A DNA stretch of 8,090 bases from an uncultured Verrucomicrobiota bacterium (GCA_946481225.1 CAMLNJ010000115.1:1-8090), one strand, 5' to 3'; positions 1 through 5,426 are shown, counted from the first letter of the stretch. The notes: generated from the letters alone by a model not told the origin. Program-made: numbers and translations.

Positions 1-588
1 GAAATACTCGCCGATGCGCGCGCCGGGATGGATGTCGGTGCCGGTGCGTTCGTGTGCATACTCGGTGATCATCCGAGGCAGGAGCGGCACGCCGAGGCGG
101 TAGAGCTCGTGGGCGAAGCGCTGGAGGGAGATGACGAGGACGCAGGGGTAGGCGAGGATGATCTCCTCGACGTGGCGCGTCGCGGGGTCGCCGGCGTAGG
201 CGGCCTGCACGTCGGTCTGAACGATGCGGCGCAACTCCGGCAGGCGGGCGAGGACGGCGTCGGCGATCTCGGCGGCGCGCGCGGACGCCGACTCGGAGTC
301 GGCGGCGGTTTTCGGGTCGGCGGCGGCGCGGGCGAAGCGGAGGGATTTCTCGAGGTCGTTGCGCAGGCGCTCGTGCATCGAGACGAGCCGGCGGCGCGTG
401 TGCTCCCGGACGGCGTCGCGTGTGAGCGGCTCCGTCTCGAAGTAGCCCGGGAAGAGGAGGTGCATGACATCGGTGGCGAGCCGATTGACGGAGGCCTCCG
501 AGGGGAGGTTGGCGCCGTCGAGATGATTGATGCCGCCTTCGGTCTCGTAGGAGCGAAGGAGGGCCTGGAGGGTGTCGTCGAACGTCAT
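1..588 (-). CDS. cysE: serine O-acetyltransferase, N-terminal 196 residues (partial, runs off left edge)
   Basis: CysE transfers acetyl from acetyl-CoA to L-serine, giving O-acetylserine, the first step of cysteine synthesis in the cytoplasm. Read leftward from ATG at 588, the frame stays open to base 1. The N-terminus has the block typical of the long CysE branch: SYETEGGINHLDGANLPSEA at residues 13-32, then LLFPGY at 44-49. The all-helical SATase domain follows (about 110-175: TDVQAAYAGDPATRHVEEII, then LQRFAHELYRLGVPLLPRMI). The left-handed beta-helix begins at HERTGTDIHPGARIGEYF (179-196). D185 of DIHP matches the E. coli catalytic Asp143; the catalytic His and the hexapeptide repeats lie beyond the window. 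No Shine-Dalgarno sequence precedes the ATG, but it sits where this family begins. The gene is divergent from the tRNA. Family is certain; only the exact start is open. Confidence 0.5.
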   Translation of the reverse strand, partial: MTFDDTLQALLRSYETEGGINHLDGANLPSEASVNRLATDVMHLLFPGYFETEPLTRDAVREHTRRRLVSMHERLRNDLEKSLRFARAAADPKTAADSESASARAAEIADAVLARLPELRRIVQTDVQAAYAGDPATRHVEEIILAYPCVLVISLQRFAHELYRLGVPLLPRMITEYAHERTGTDIHPGARIGEYF

Positions 589-654
589 GCGGGCGGCGCC
601 GTGGGCGCTTGTCCGGGACCGTCCGGGGCAAGCGCCGGTGGGTCAAAACCGATT

Positions 655-684
655 TTTAAATTCCTTAATTTTCGGGCTTGTCAG
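655..684 (-). promoter_or_regulatory. candidate promoter for cysE
   Basis: On the minus strand a CTGACA box (679-684, 5 of 6 matches to TTGACA) lies 18 bp from TTTAAA (655-660, 4 of 6 matches to TATAAT), inside the only AT-rich patch of the cysE-tRNA spacer. Transcription would start near 648 and leave a leader of about 60 nt before the ATG at 588. This rests on hexamer likeness only. The same AT-rich patch could instead serve the tRNA on the other strand, for which I found no convincing box pair. Confidence 0.5.
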
Positions 685-720
685 ACGGGAACTCGTTTGT
701 CTCCCTCCGCCTTCCTCTTT

Positions 721-743
721 GTCAGTCCGTCAGTCGGTCAGTC
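721..743 (+). repeat. three tandem GTCAGTC units with 8-bp period
   Basis: GTCAGTC occurs at 721-727, 729-735 and 737-743 with one variable base between copies, ending 3 bp before the tRNA-Leu 5' end. The sequence is seen directly. A role is unknown: it could be a leftover of slippage, a protein-binding array, or part of the pre-tRNA 5' leader removed by RNase P. Confidence 0.5.
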
Positions 744-746
744 TTT

Positions 747-831
747 GCTCAGGTGGTGGAATTGGTAGACACACACGTTTGAGGGGCGTGTGCCGTGAGG
801 CGTGCAGGTTCGAGTCCTGTCCTGAGCACCA
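747..831 (+). tRNA. tRNA-Leu (anticodon GAG), CCA encoded
   Basis: A full class II tRNA. The acceptor stem pairs GCTCAGG (747-753) with CCTGAGC (821-827), followed by discriminator A828 and a genomically encoded CCA (829-831). The D-arm has the leucine-type GGTGGAATTGGTAGAC. The anticodon stem pairs 774-778 with 786-790, closing on a T-G wobble, and the loop TTGAGGG puts GAG at 781-783, which reads CUC/CUU leucine codons. The long variable arm has the stem GCC/GGC with loop GTGA (792-801). The T-arm GCAGG-TTCGAGT-CCTGT (804-820) is intact. No intron and no mismatched stem is seen, so the gene should be functional. Confidence 0.5.
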
Positions 832-843
832 ATTTTCAAAAGG

Positions 844-874
844 CCCGGATCGCGAAACGCGGTCCGGGTTTTTT
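844..874 (+). terminator. intrinsic terminator after tRNA-Leu
   Basis: CCCGGATCGCG (844-854) pairs with CGCGGTCCGGG (858-868) over 11 bp with one T-G wobble and an AAA loop, followed by six T (869-874). This is a strong rho-independent terminator 13 bp after the tRNA 3' end. It also lies 36 bp before the next gene, so that gene needs read-through or a promoter that I cannot see. Confidence 0.5.
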
Positions 875-910
875 GTTTCATCGCGCGAGAGGGCGCGGTA
901 GCGCTGACCG

Positions 911-1636
911 ATGCTTCCCACCCACCAGGGTTCCGTTCGTCTGTTTCGTCTGTTCCGCATCGACGTGTTCCTGCACTGGTCGTGGTTCGTGGTCGCTTTC
1001 TACACGTTGAGCTCGCGAGGCGACGAATACGCCTCGCCCGCGTGGAACGCGGCGGAATACCTCGCGCTGTTCCTGATCGTGCTGATGCACGAGTTCGGCC
1101 ATTCCCTGGCCTGCCGGCAGACCGGCGGCGTGTCGGAGCAGATCGTGCTCTGGCCCTTGGGCGGCGTGGCCTATGTGGCGCCGCCGCAGCGCCCGGGCGC
1201 GCAGTTGTGGAGCATCGCGGCGGGGCCCTTGGTCAACGTGGTTCTTGCGCCGGTTCTTTTCGTGGCGCTCCGCATCCTTGATCGCCAAGGCCTGTGGGAT
1301 TCGCAGCCCGACCTGATGGAGTGCCTCTGGACGATCAACTGGATCAACGCCGGCCTGCTCGTGTTCAATTTGTTGCCGATCTACCCCCTCGACGGCGGGC
1401 AGATCCTGCGTTCGGTCCTGTGGTTTTTCATGGGACCGGCGACCAGCCTGCTGGTGGCGACGGTTCTCGGGTTTTTGGGCGGCGCGGCCTTGGCGGCGTA
1501 TGGGTTGTGGGCCGGCGCGACATGGACGGTGATCCTGGCCGGCTTTCTTCTTTTTAACTGCTGGCGTTCCTTTCAATTTGCCCGCGCGTGGCGGTCGCAT
1601 CTCGCGAGTCAGCCGATTCCGCCCTCGCAGCCGTAG
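911..1636 (+). CDS. site-2 protease family (M50) membrane zinc metalloprotease
   Basis: A compact 241-residue intramembrane metalloprotease of the SpoIVFB/S2P type, which cuts transmembrane segments of substrates such as anti-sigma factors or pro-sigma factors within the lipid bilayer. The zinc motif HEFGH is at residues 60-64, inside a hydrophobic helix that starts about residue 50. The second signature NLLPIYPLDGG (153-163) supplies the third zinc ligand, D161. SIAAGPLVNV (101-110) is the conserved G-P segment between them. Further hydrophobic helices lie near 16-33, 105-122 and 172-217. No PDZ or CBS domain is present, so this is the minimal core, smaller than B. subtilis SpoIVFB. The N-terminal VRLFRLFRIDVFLHWSW matches how this family usually begins, supporting ATG 911; no Shine-Dalgarno sequence is seen. 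No anti-sigma factor is adjacent, so the substrate is unknown. Confidence 0.5.
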   Translation: MLPTHQGSVRLFRLFRIDVFLHWSWFVVAFYTLSSRGDEYASPAWNAAEYLALFLIVLMHEFGHSLACRQTGGVSEQIVLWPLGGVAYVAPPQRPGAQLWSIAAGPLVNVVLAPVLFVALRILDRQGLWDSQPDLMECLWTINWINAGLLVFNLLPIYPLDGGQILRSVLWFFMGPATSLLVATVLGFLGGAALAAYGLWAGATWTVILAGFLLFNCWRSFQFARAWRSHLASQPIPPSQP

Positions 1637-1660
1637 ATAGGTGGAGTCCGTTTTGTCTCA

Positions 1661-1688
1661 TGCGGTTTGCGACCGCGCGTGAACCGCA
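1661..1688. other. imperfect hairpin downstream of the S2P gene
   Basis: TGCGGTTTGCG (1661-1671) pairs with CGTGAACCGCA (1678-1688) over 11 bp, two of them G-T wobbles, around a 6-nt loop. It begins 25 bp after the S2P stop codon. There is no T-run on either side, so it is not a classical intrinsic terminator. It could stabilise the 3' end of the S2P mRNA or act together with the next hairpin. Confidence 0.5.
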
Positions 1689-1722
1689 AAGAAAAGGCGG
1701 CCTCATCGGATGAGGCCGCCTT
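1688..1722 (-). terminator. strong hairpin with a T-tract only on the minus strand
   Basis: AAGGCGGCCTCAT (1694-1706) pairs perfectly with ATGAGGCCGCCTT (1710-1722) over 13 bp around a CGG loop. Read on the minus strand it is followed by TTTTCTTT, the layout of a rho-independent terminator for leftward transcription. On the plus strand only the two T of the stem follow, so termination of the S2P transcript would be weaker. No leftward gene is evident to its right. Bases 1637-1932 otherwise hold the hairpin at 1661-1688 and the promoter at 1784-1812; I see no protein gene there. Confidence 0.5.
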
Positions 1723-1783
1723 AGTGCGAAGTTCTGGAGTGTCGCTGGAAAAAGACCGATATCAGATCAGGTAAAGTCCGGCC

Positions 1784-1812
1784 TTAATGTTGTTTTTACA
1801 CAAGCTTATAAT
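1784..1812 (+). promoter_or_regulatory. candidate sigma70-type promoter of the ATPase/TOPRIM operon
   Basis: A perfect TATAAT at 1807-1812 lies 17 bp from TTAATG (1784-1789, only 3 of 6 matches to TTGACA), in the most AT-rich stretch of the gap. Transcription would start near 1819 and give a leader of about 115 nt before the GTG at 1933. The minus strand of the same site reads TATAAG, so a bidirectional promoter is possible. The -10 box is exact; the -35 box is poor, so an activator may be needed. Confidence 0.5.
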
Positions 1813-1932
1813 TGAGGGGCGCACCCTAGTAAGGTGGCGGAGGCGAGGAGGCACTGACCGCCGAAAACGGATCATGGCGCGGTGTGGCAGGCGGCGGTTG
1901 CGTCGGAGGCGGGTTTGCCTTGAGTCGCGGGC

Positions 1933-2937
1933 GTGATCGCCTCCGTCGCCTTTCATAACTTCAAGGCCCTGCGTTCCGCGCGCATCGAGCTGGGGCCCTT
2001 CAACTTGATGATCGGCCCGAACGGTTCCGGGAAAACCAGCCTGATCCAGGCCTTGCTGCGTCTCCGCACGCTGGCGCGGCTGCCTTTGCGGGAGCCGGTG
2101 CCGGAGGGGGATCGGATGCCGGACGCGGCGGAGATCGTCTTCGGCTTTTCCCCTCCGCACGACGGACTGGAGGCGACGCTCGGCTGCGTGAGCGAAAGCG
2201 TCTGCGATCTGCTGCAGGTCGTCCCGCTCCCGCGCGGCGAGGGCGCCGACGACTGGCCCGGCCTGCGGGAGAAGATCCTCGGCGTGCGCGCCTACGCCTT
2301 CGACCACTTCGCGATCGCGAGGCCGGTGTATCCGGTATCCTCCGACGAGCTGGCAGCCGACGGGGGCAATCTCGCCGCGCGTCTCGCCGCGCTGCGGGAG
2401 CGCGCCCCGGAGGCCTACGCCGGGCTGCGCGAGGAGCTGCTGCGCCTGTTTCCTGAGTATCGTGAACTGGTGCCGATGCCGGCGCAGGGCACCTTCGCGC
2501 TCGAGCTCGCGGACGTCTCGGAGCGCGCGCTCGTGGCCCCGGCCGATCTCTCGCAGGGGACGCTCTACACGCTGGCCTTGCTCGCGCTCGCCTACGATCC
2601 GTCTCCTCCCTCGGTGTTGTGTCTGGAGGAGCTCGACCGGGGCATCCATCCGCGCCTGCTGCGCGAGGTGCGCGACATCCTCTACCGGCTCAGTTTTCCC
2701 GCCGATCGCGGTCTGGCGCGTCCCGCCACGCAGGTGATCGCCACGACGCATTCGCCGCTTCTGCTCGATCTGTTCCGCGATCATCCCGAGGAGGTGGTGA
2801 TCGCGGAGAAAAGCGGTCGCGAGGCCACTTTCTCCCGTCTCTCGGACCGGCCCGATCTGGCGGACTTGCTCGCGGAGGGCGGAAGCCTCGGCGACCTGTG
2901 GTATTCCGGCGTTCTTGGCGGCGTTCCGACGGATTGA
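1933..2937 (+). CDS. AAA_21/OLD-type ABC ATPase, first gene of a two-gene operon
   Basis: A 334-residue SMC/RecF-like ABC ATPase of the AAA_15/AAA_21 group found in OLD-family nucleases and many defence modules. Walker A is GPNGSGKTS (28-36), directly after the usual N-terminus (F8-N9-F10, then LGPFNLMIG). An ABC-signature-like LSQGT is at 206-210, Walker B LCLEELD at 229-235 with tandem glutamates E232 and E233, D-loop-like RGIHP at 236-240, and the switch histidine H273 in ATTHSP. Only about 130 residues separate the nucleotide-binding lobes, and no TOPRIM domain is fused at the C-terminus. The start is GTG 1933: an in-frame TGA at 1921-1923 rules out anything longer, and a later start would lose the conserved first strand. 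It lies 5 bp before its partner. Role inferred: ATP-driven sensor or motor for the TOPRIM-like protein. ATPase family is certain, the biology is not. Confidence 0.5.
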   Translation: MIASVAFHNFKALRSARIELGPFNLMIGPNGSGKTSLIQALLRLRTLARLPLREPVPEGDRMPDAAEIVFGFSPPHDGLEATLGCVSESVCDLLQVVPLPRGEGADDWPGLREKILGVRAYAFDHFAIARPVYPVSSDELAADGGNLAARLAALRERAPEAYAGLREELLRLFPEYRELVPMPAQGTFALELADVSERALVAPADLSQGTLYTLALLALAYDPSPPSVLCLEELDRGIHPRLLREVRDILYRLSFPADRGLARPATQVIATTHSPLLLDLFRDHPEEVVIAEKSGREATFSRLSDRPDLADLLAEGGSLGDLWYSGVLGGVPTD

Positions 2938-2942
2938 ACGCG

Positions 2943-3665
2943 ATGGTCCCCCCGACGCTTTTCGATCCCCACGCGACGCCGCGCCGTCTCCTGCGCGTCG
3001 CGTTGCTGGGCGAGTCGCTCGTTGACGAGTCGGCGATGGCCATCCTGACCGAGGCCGCGCTCGGGCGACCCTTCACGCGCGTGCAGCCGAATCTCCGGGC
3101 CCGTGGCTGGCCCTCGGTGTTGCAGATCCTGCCGGCGATCGCCCGGCATCTGCATTTCAACACCGACGCCGACGGCCTCGTGGTGCTGGTGGACGCCGAC
3201 GACAGCGAGCCGCACACGGCGGCGCACGAGGCGCCGGATTATTTTCATCCTCGCTGCAGGCTCTGTCAGTTGCGCGCGACTTTTCGGCGGGCGACCAAAA
3301 ACCTTCCGCTTGCGCGCGGGCGTTCGCGAGTCTTGCGGGCGGCGGGGCTCGCCGTGCCGGCGGCGGAGGCCTGGTATCTGTGCGGGCGCGACGATCAAGT
3401 GGGCGAGGCGGCCTGGATGGCGGAGCGGGAGGCCGGGCGGACGCCCTACACGCGCCGCGAGCTGAAGCTGCGGGTTTATGGCACCGAGCGTCCGACCTTG
3501 CCGCAGGCCGTGGCGCACGCGACCGCGGCGGCGATCAGGCACGCGCGCGACCTGCGCCGTCTGGAAAACGATTTTCCCGGCTTCGCCGCGATGGCGGACG
3601 ATTTGCGAGGCTGGGATCGTTTGCTTGCCCTTGCGTCTGGGGCGGCGGAGCCGGGAAAGGTGTAA
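2943..3665 (+). CDS. TOPRIM/DUF4276-like protein, partner of the ATPase
   Basis: A 240-residue protein I read as TOPRIM-like, of the DUF4276 type often encoded next to AAA_21 ATPases. LLGESLVDESAMAIL (21-35) offers the first acidic position (E24). A hydrophobic strand ending in DADD (GLVVLVDADDS, 78-88) gives the metal-binding DxD (D84, D86). VPAAEAWYL (138-146) matches the EAW block of that family. HPRCRLCQL (102-110) adds a CxxC with a nearby histidine, perhaps half of a zinc site. The middle is rich in arginine (111-135, 161-183), suiting nucleic-acid binding. The ATG at 2943 follows the ATPase stop by 5 bp. The frame stays open upstream to 2619, but that part overlaps the ATPase gene and is not family-like. 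Inferred role: nuclease or nickase activated by the ATPase, as in OLD and PARIS-like systems. A housekeeping DNA-repair role is possible. Confidence 0.5.
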   Translation: MVPPTLFDPHATPRRLLRVALLGESLVDESAMAILTEAALGRPFTRVQPNLRARGWPSVLQILPAIARHLHFNTDADGLVVLVDADDSEPHTAAHEAPDYFHPRCRLCQLRATFRRATKNLPLARGRSRVLRAAGLAVPAAEAWYLCGRDDQVGEAAWMAEREAGRTPYTRRELKLRVYGTERPTLPQAVAHATAAAIRHARDLRRLENDFPGFAAMADDLRGWDRLLALASGAAEPGKV

Positions 3666-3826
3666 TCCACGGTCGGTTATGGGGTAATCGCTCCCCGTTA
3701 AAAAAATGAGAAATCCCCGGGCGCCTCTGGGGCGGGGCCCGGCTGGGGAGGAAAGTCCGGCTGAAGTAGCGTGGGCGGTCCGCGACTTTCCCGGCCGCGG
3801 CGAAAAAACCGTCCCACATCCCGACA
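3666..3826 (+). promoter_or_regulatory. structured spacer and leader before the secreted-protein gene
   Basis: This 161-bp gap holds three inverted repeats: GGGG/CCCC (3681-3684 with 3693-3696) followed by GTTAAAAAAA; CCGGGC/GCCCGG (3717-3722 with 3737-3742); and GGAAAGTC/GACTTTCC (3750-3757 with 3784-3791). The block GGGGAGGAAAGTCCGG (3745-3760) matches the conserved 5' region of bacterial RNase P RNA as I remember it. No convincing -35/-10 pair is seen. It may be a folded mRNA leader or the remnant of an RNA gene. Confidence 0.5.
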
Positions 3827-4744
3827 ATGAAATCCCTCCTCCTAGGACTATTCAGCGGACTAGCCCTTATGGGCTCCGCTCAAACCGTCGCCGCGGCTCC
3901 CGTGGCGACCAGCAATGGCGAATACAGCATCGAATACCTCGGCCAGACGCCGAATGGCGGGCTGGTCGATGTCTCCTGGCAGATCTGCAAGCTGACAGAG
4001 GCGGCGCCCGGCCTCAATCATGTGACGTTCGCGCTCGATTTTTCCGAGTGCGCGCCGGGCGTGCCGCTCGACGACTTCGTGGTCGGCGGCACGGTGACCT
4101 CGGCCGGCACGACGGAGGTGAACGTGCTCCTTTTCTGGGTCGATCCCGACACCACCCTCGAGGGCGTCAGTTTCACCGGCCTGCAATGGCTCCCCGACAC
4201 GGCGGGCTCCTGCTACGTCTTCACGCTCACGCTTGATCCCAGTCTGCTGCCCGCCGACCACACCTTCGGCGCCGGTCCCGTCGACTTTGCCACCCGTGCC
4301 GGGACGCAATCCTTGCTTTGTCCGCAAGGCGGCACGCCCGGTTTCGCGACGGTGCTGGGTCCGGTTTGCGAGGAGATCCCCGATGAGCCGGGCAACGAGG
4401 GCCTCACCCCGGGCTATTGGAAAAATCATGTCTCCGCCTGGGCCGCTCCCTACACCGCCGGCACCACGCTTGCGCAGGCGGGCTTCACCGGGGGCCTGTT
4501 CCAAAGCACCACGCTCCTGGCCGCGCTCCAAGGGGGCGGCGGTCCCGGCCTCTCGGGCGCGCAAAAGATCCTCTATCGCGCCGCCGTCGCCGCGCTGTTG
4601 AACGCCGCCAGCGCCGACGTCGACTACCCGCTGACCGTCGCGCAGGTGCTCGCGCAGACCAACGCCGCCGTGGCGACGGGGGACCGCGACACGATCCTCG
4701 CGCTGGCCGCGACCTTGGACGGCTACAACAACCTCGGGACCTGA
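3827..4744 (+). CDS. secreted protein with C-terminal TPGYWKNH motif
   Basis: A 305-residue exported protein of unknown function. The N-terminus is a Sec signal peptide: MK, a hydrophobic core LLLGLFSGLALMG (4-16), then AQTVAAAP with probable cleavage after A24. Residues 25-185 are acidic, beta-rich and contain five cysteines (54, 75, 129, 165, 181), which could form disulfides outside the cytoplasm. A short E/P-rich linker (182-192) leads to LTPGYWKNHVSAW (193-205) and an Ala/Leu/Gly-rich end finishing in LDGYNNLGT. GYWKNH is a recurrent motif in secreted and surface proteins of diverse bacteria; its function is not known to me. No PEP-CTERM, LPXTG or porin signal is present, so retention at the cell surface is unexplained. 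ATG 3827 is placed by the signal peptide; no Shine-Dalgarno sequence. It is monocistronic, closed by a terminator. Confidence 0.5.
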   Translation: MKSLLLGLFSGLALMGSAQTVAAAPVATSNGEYSIEYLGQTPNGGLVDVSWQICKLTEAAPGLNHVTFALDFSECAPGVPLDDFVVGGTVTSAGTTEVNVLLFWVDPDTTLEGVSFTGLQWLPDTAGSCYVFTLTLDPSLLPADHTFGAGPVDFATRAGTQSLLCPQGGTPGFATVLGPVCEEIPDEPGNEGLTPGYWKNHVSAWAAPYTAGTTLAQAGFTGGLFQSTTLLAALQGGGGPGLSGAQKILYRAAVAALLNAASADVDYPLTVAQVLAQTNAAVATGDRDTILALAATLDGYNNLGT

Positions 4745-4795
4745 CCGCAGGCATCCCGCCCGGCGCGCCATCCCCTCGCGCCGCGCTTCCCCACG

Positions 4796-4824
4796 AGCCC
4801 CGCCGACGCCGGCGGGGCTTTGTC
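4796..4824 (+). terminator. intrinsic terminator after the secreted-protein gene
   Basis: AGCCCCGCC (4796-4804) pairs with GGCGGGGCT (4811-4819), extended by one G-C pair around loop ACGC, followed by TTTGT. It lies 52 bp after the stop codon. The T-run is short, but the GC-rich stem is perfect. It isolates the secreted-protein gene from the MarR gene downstream. Confidence 0.5.
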
Positions 4825-4837
4825 GTGCCCAGGTAAA

Positions 4838-4863
4838 GTGTAATCAACAGTTGACATGTAAAC
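4838..4863 (+). promoter_or_regulatory. marR control region: TTGACA box overlapped by a palindrome
   Basis: The palindrome TCAACAGTTGA (4844-4854; 5-bp arms, 1-bp centre) shares its right half with an exact TTGACA hexamer (4851-4856), 30-42 bp before the marR ATG. A direct repeat TGTAA flanks it (4839-4843 and 4857-4861). MarR proteins typically bind short palindromes over their own promoter, so this is a likely autoregulatory operator. I find no good -10 box at 16-19 bp from TTGACA, so the promoter itself is uncertain. Confidence 0.5.
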
Positions 4864-4885
4864 GATCCTGCGTGGTGCTTTCCTC

Positions 4886-5344
4886 ATGCCCTCGGAAGTC
4901 GCCCCCGTTTTGATCCATGAAATCGTCTCCACGGCGGATCTTTTCCTGCGGGAAAGCACCCGCCTCTTTCGTCCGCAGGGGCTGACGGCGGCGCAGTTCA
5001 ACGTGCTAAACATCCTGGCGGGGCCCAAGGCGGAGCGCGGCCTGAGCCAGCGTGAGCTCGCCGACCAATTGGTGGTGGATCGCAGCAACGTCACCGGGCT
5101 GGTTGATCGCATGGAGAAGGCGGGTTGGGTGCGGCGCGCGGATGATCCTGCGGATCGCCGGGTGTATCGGGTGCAACTCACCGCGGCGGGCCGGAAGCTT
5201 TGGCAGAAAGTGGCGCCGGCCTATGCGGATGTCGTGCGCCAGGTGACGGCCCGGCTGGGCGAGCGCCAGATGCGCGATGCGGTGGCGCTGCTCGGGACGC
5301 TGCGCGAAGACGCGACGCGCTGGATGTCGCCGGACGCCGGCTAA
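4886..5344 (+). CDS. MarR-family transcriptional regulator
   Basis: A 152-residue winged-helix regulator, the normal length for MarR. Helices for dimerisation lie at 6-30 and 104-145. GLTAAQFNVLNIL (32-44) is the usual entry to the DNA-binding domain. LSQRELADQLVVDRSNVTGLVDRME (53-77) is the helix-turn-helix with recognition helix about 66-77, and the wing carries the signature DPADRR (87-92) followed by YRVQLTAAG. MarR dimers bind palindromic operators and usually release them on binding small ligands, often phenolic, lipid-like or oxidising compounds. The single cysteine-free sequence argues against thiol-based redox sensing. The ATG at 4886 follows a pyrimidine-rich leader without a Shine-Dalgarno sequence. 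The acyltransferase/ligase gene follows in the same direction after 82 bp, a plausible target. Ligand cannot be told from sequence. Confidence 0.5.
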   Translation: MPSEVAPVLIHEIVSTADLFLRESTRLFRPQGLTAAQFNVLNILAGPKAERGLSQRELADQLVVDRSNVTGLVDRMEKAGWVRRADDPADRRVYRVQLTAAGRKLWQKVAPAYADVVRQVTARLGERQMRDAVALLGTLREDATRWMSPDAG

Positions 5345-5426
5345 GATCTCCGCGGGCGCGGGCGGCTCCCGTGCATGCCCGGCTCGCGTGCCATAACAAA
5401 TTCTTTCTCCATCGCTTCCCTGTCTT

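Noticed and set aside
678..746. A plus-strand promoter for the tRNA using TTGTCA at 678-683
   Set aside because: No TATAAT-like box lies 16-18 bp downstream (the sequence there is C-rich), so I could not support it.
28..768. 246-codon plus-strand frame across cysE and into the tRNA
   Set aside because: Gly/Val/Glu-rich antisense of cysE, and it runs into the tRNA gene.
878..1600. 240-codon minus-strand frame opposite the S2P gene
   Set aside because: Charged Arg/Gln/His-rich antisense product; the plus strand has HEFGH and NLLPIYPLDGG.
747..1932. tRNA-Leu as an integration site for a mobile element carrying the ATPase/TOPRIM pair
   Set aside because: I found no second copy of the tRNA 3' end and no integrase or transposase in the window, and the S2P gene in between looks ordinary.
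1762..2784. 340-codon minus-strand frame opposite the ATPase gene
   Set aside because: Shadow of the ATPase gene. Its last 37 codons (1762-1875) could be a small ORF but have no start signal or family likeness, so I mention it only with the possible small RNA.
2619..2942. Upstream extension of the TOPRIM-like frame
   Set aside because: It overlaps the ATPase gene in another frame and is Arg/Gly/Pro-rich; the ATG at 2943 with 5-bp spacing gives a family-like N-terminus.
3690..3826. A complete RNase P RNA gene
   Set aside because: Only the 5' conserved block is present; the 3' conserved elements and the necessary 300 or more bases are missing.
2781..3827. 348-codon minus-strand frame opposite the TOPRIM-like gene
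   Set aside because: Arg/Pro-rich shadow with no motif; the plus frame has the DADD and EAW motifs and operon spacing.
3706..4236. 176-codon plus-strand frame starting in the spacer and overlapping the secreted-protein gene
   Set aside because: Arg/Pro/Gly-rich, no motif, and out of frame with a gene that has a signal peptide.
3860..4771. 303-codon minus-strand frame opposite the secreted protein
   Set aside because: Gly/Arg-rich with no recognisable fold; the plus strand encodes a clear signal peptide and the GYWKNH motif.
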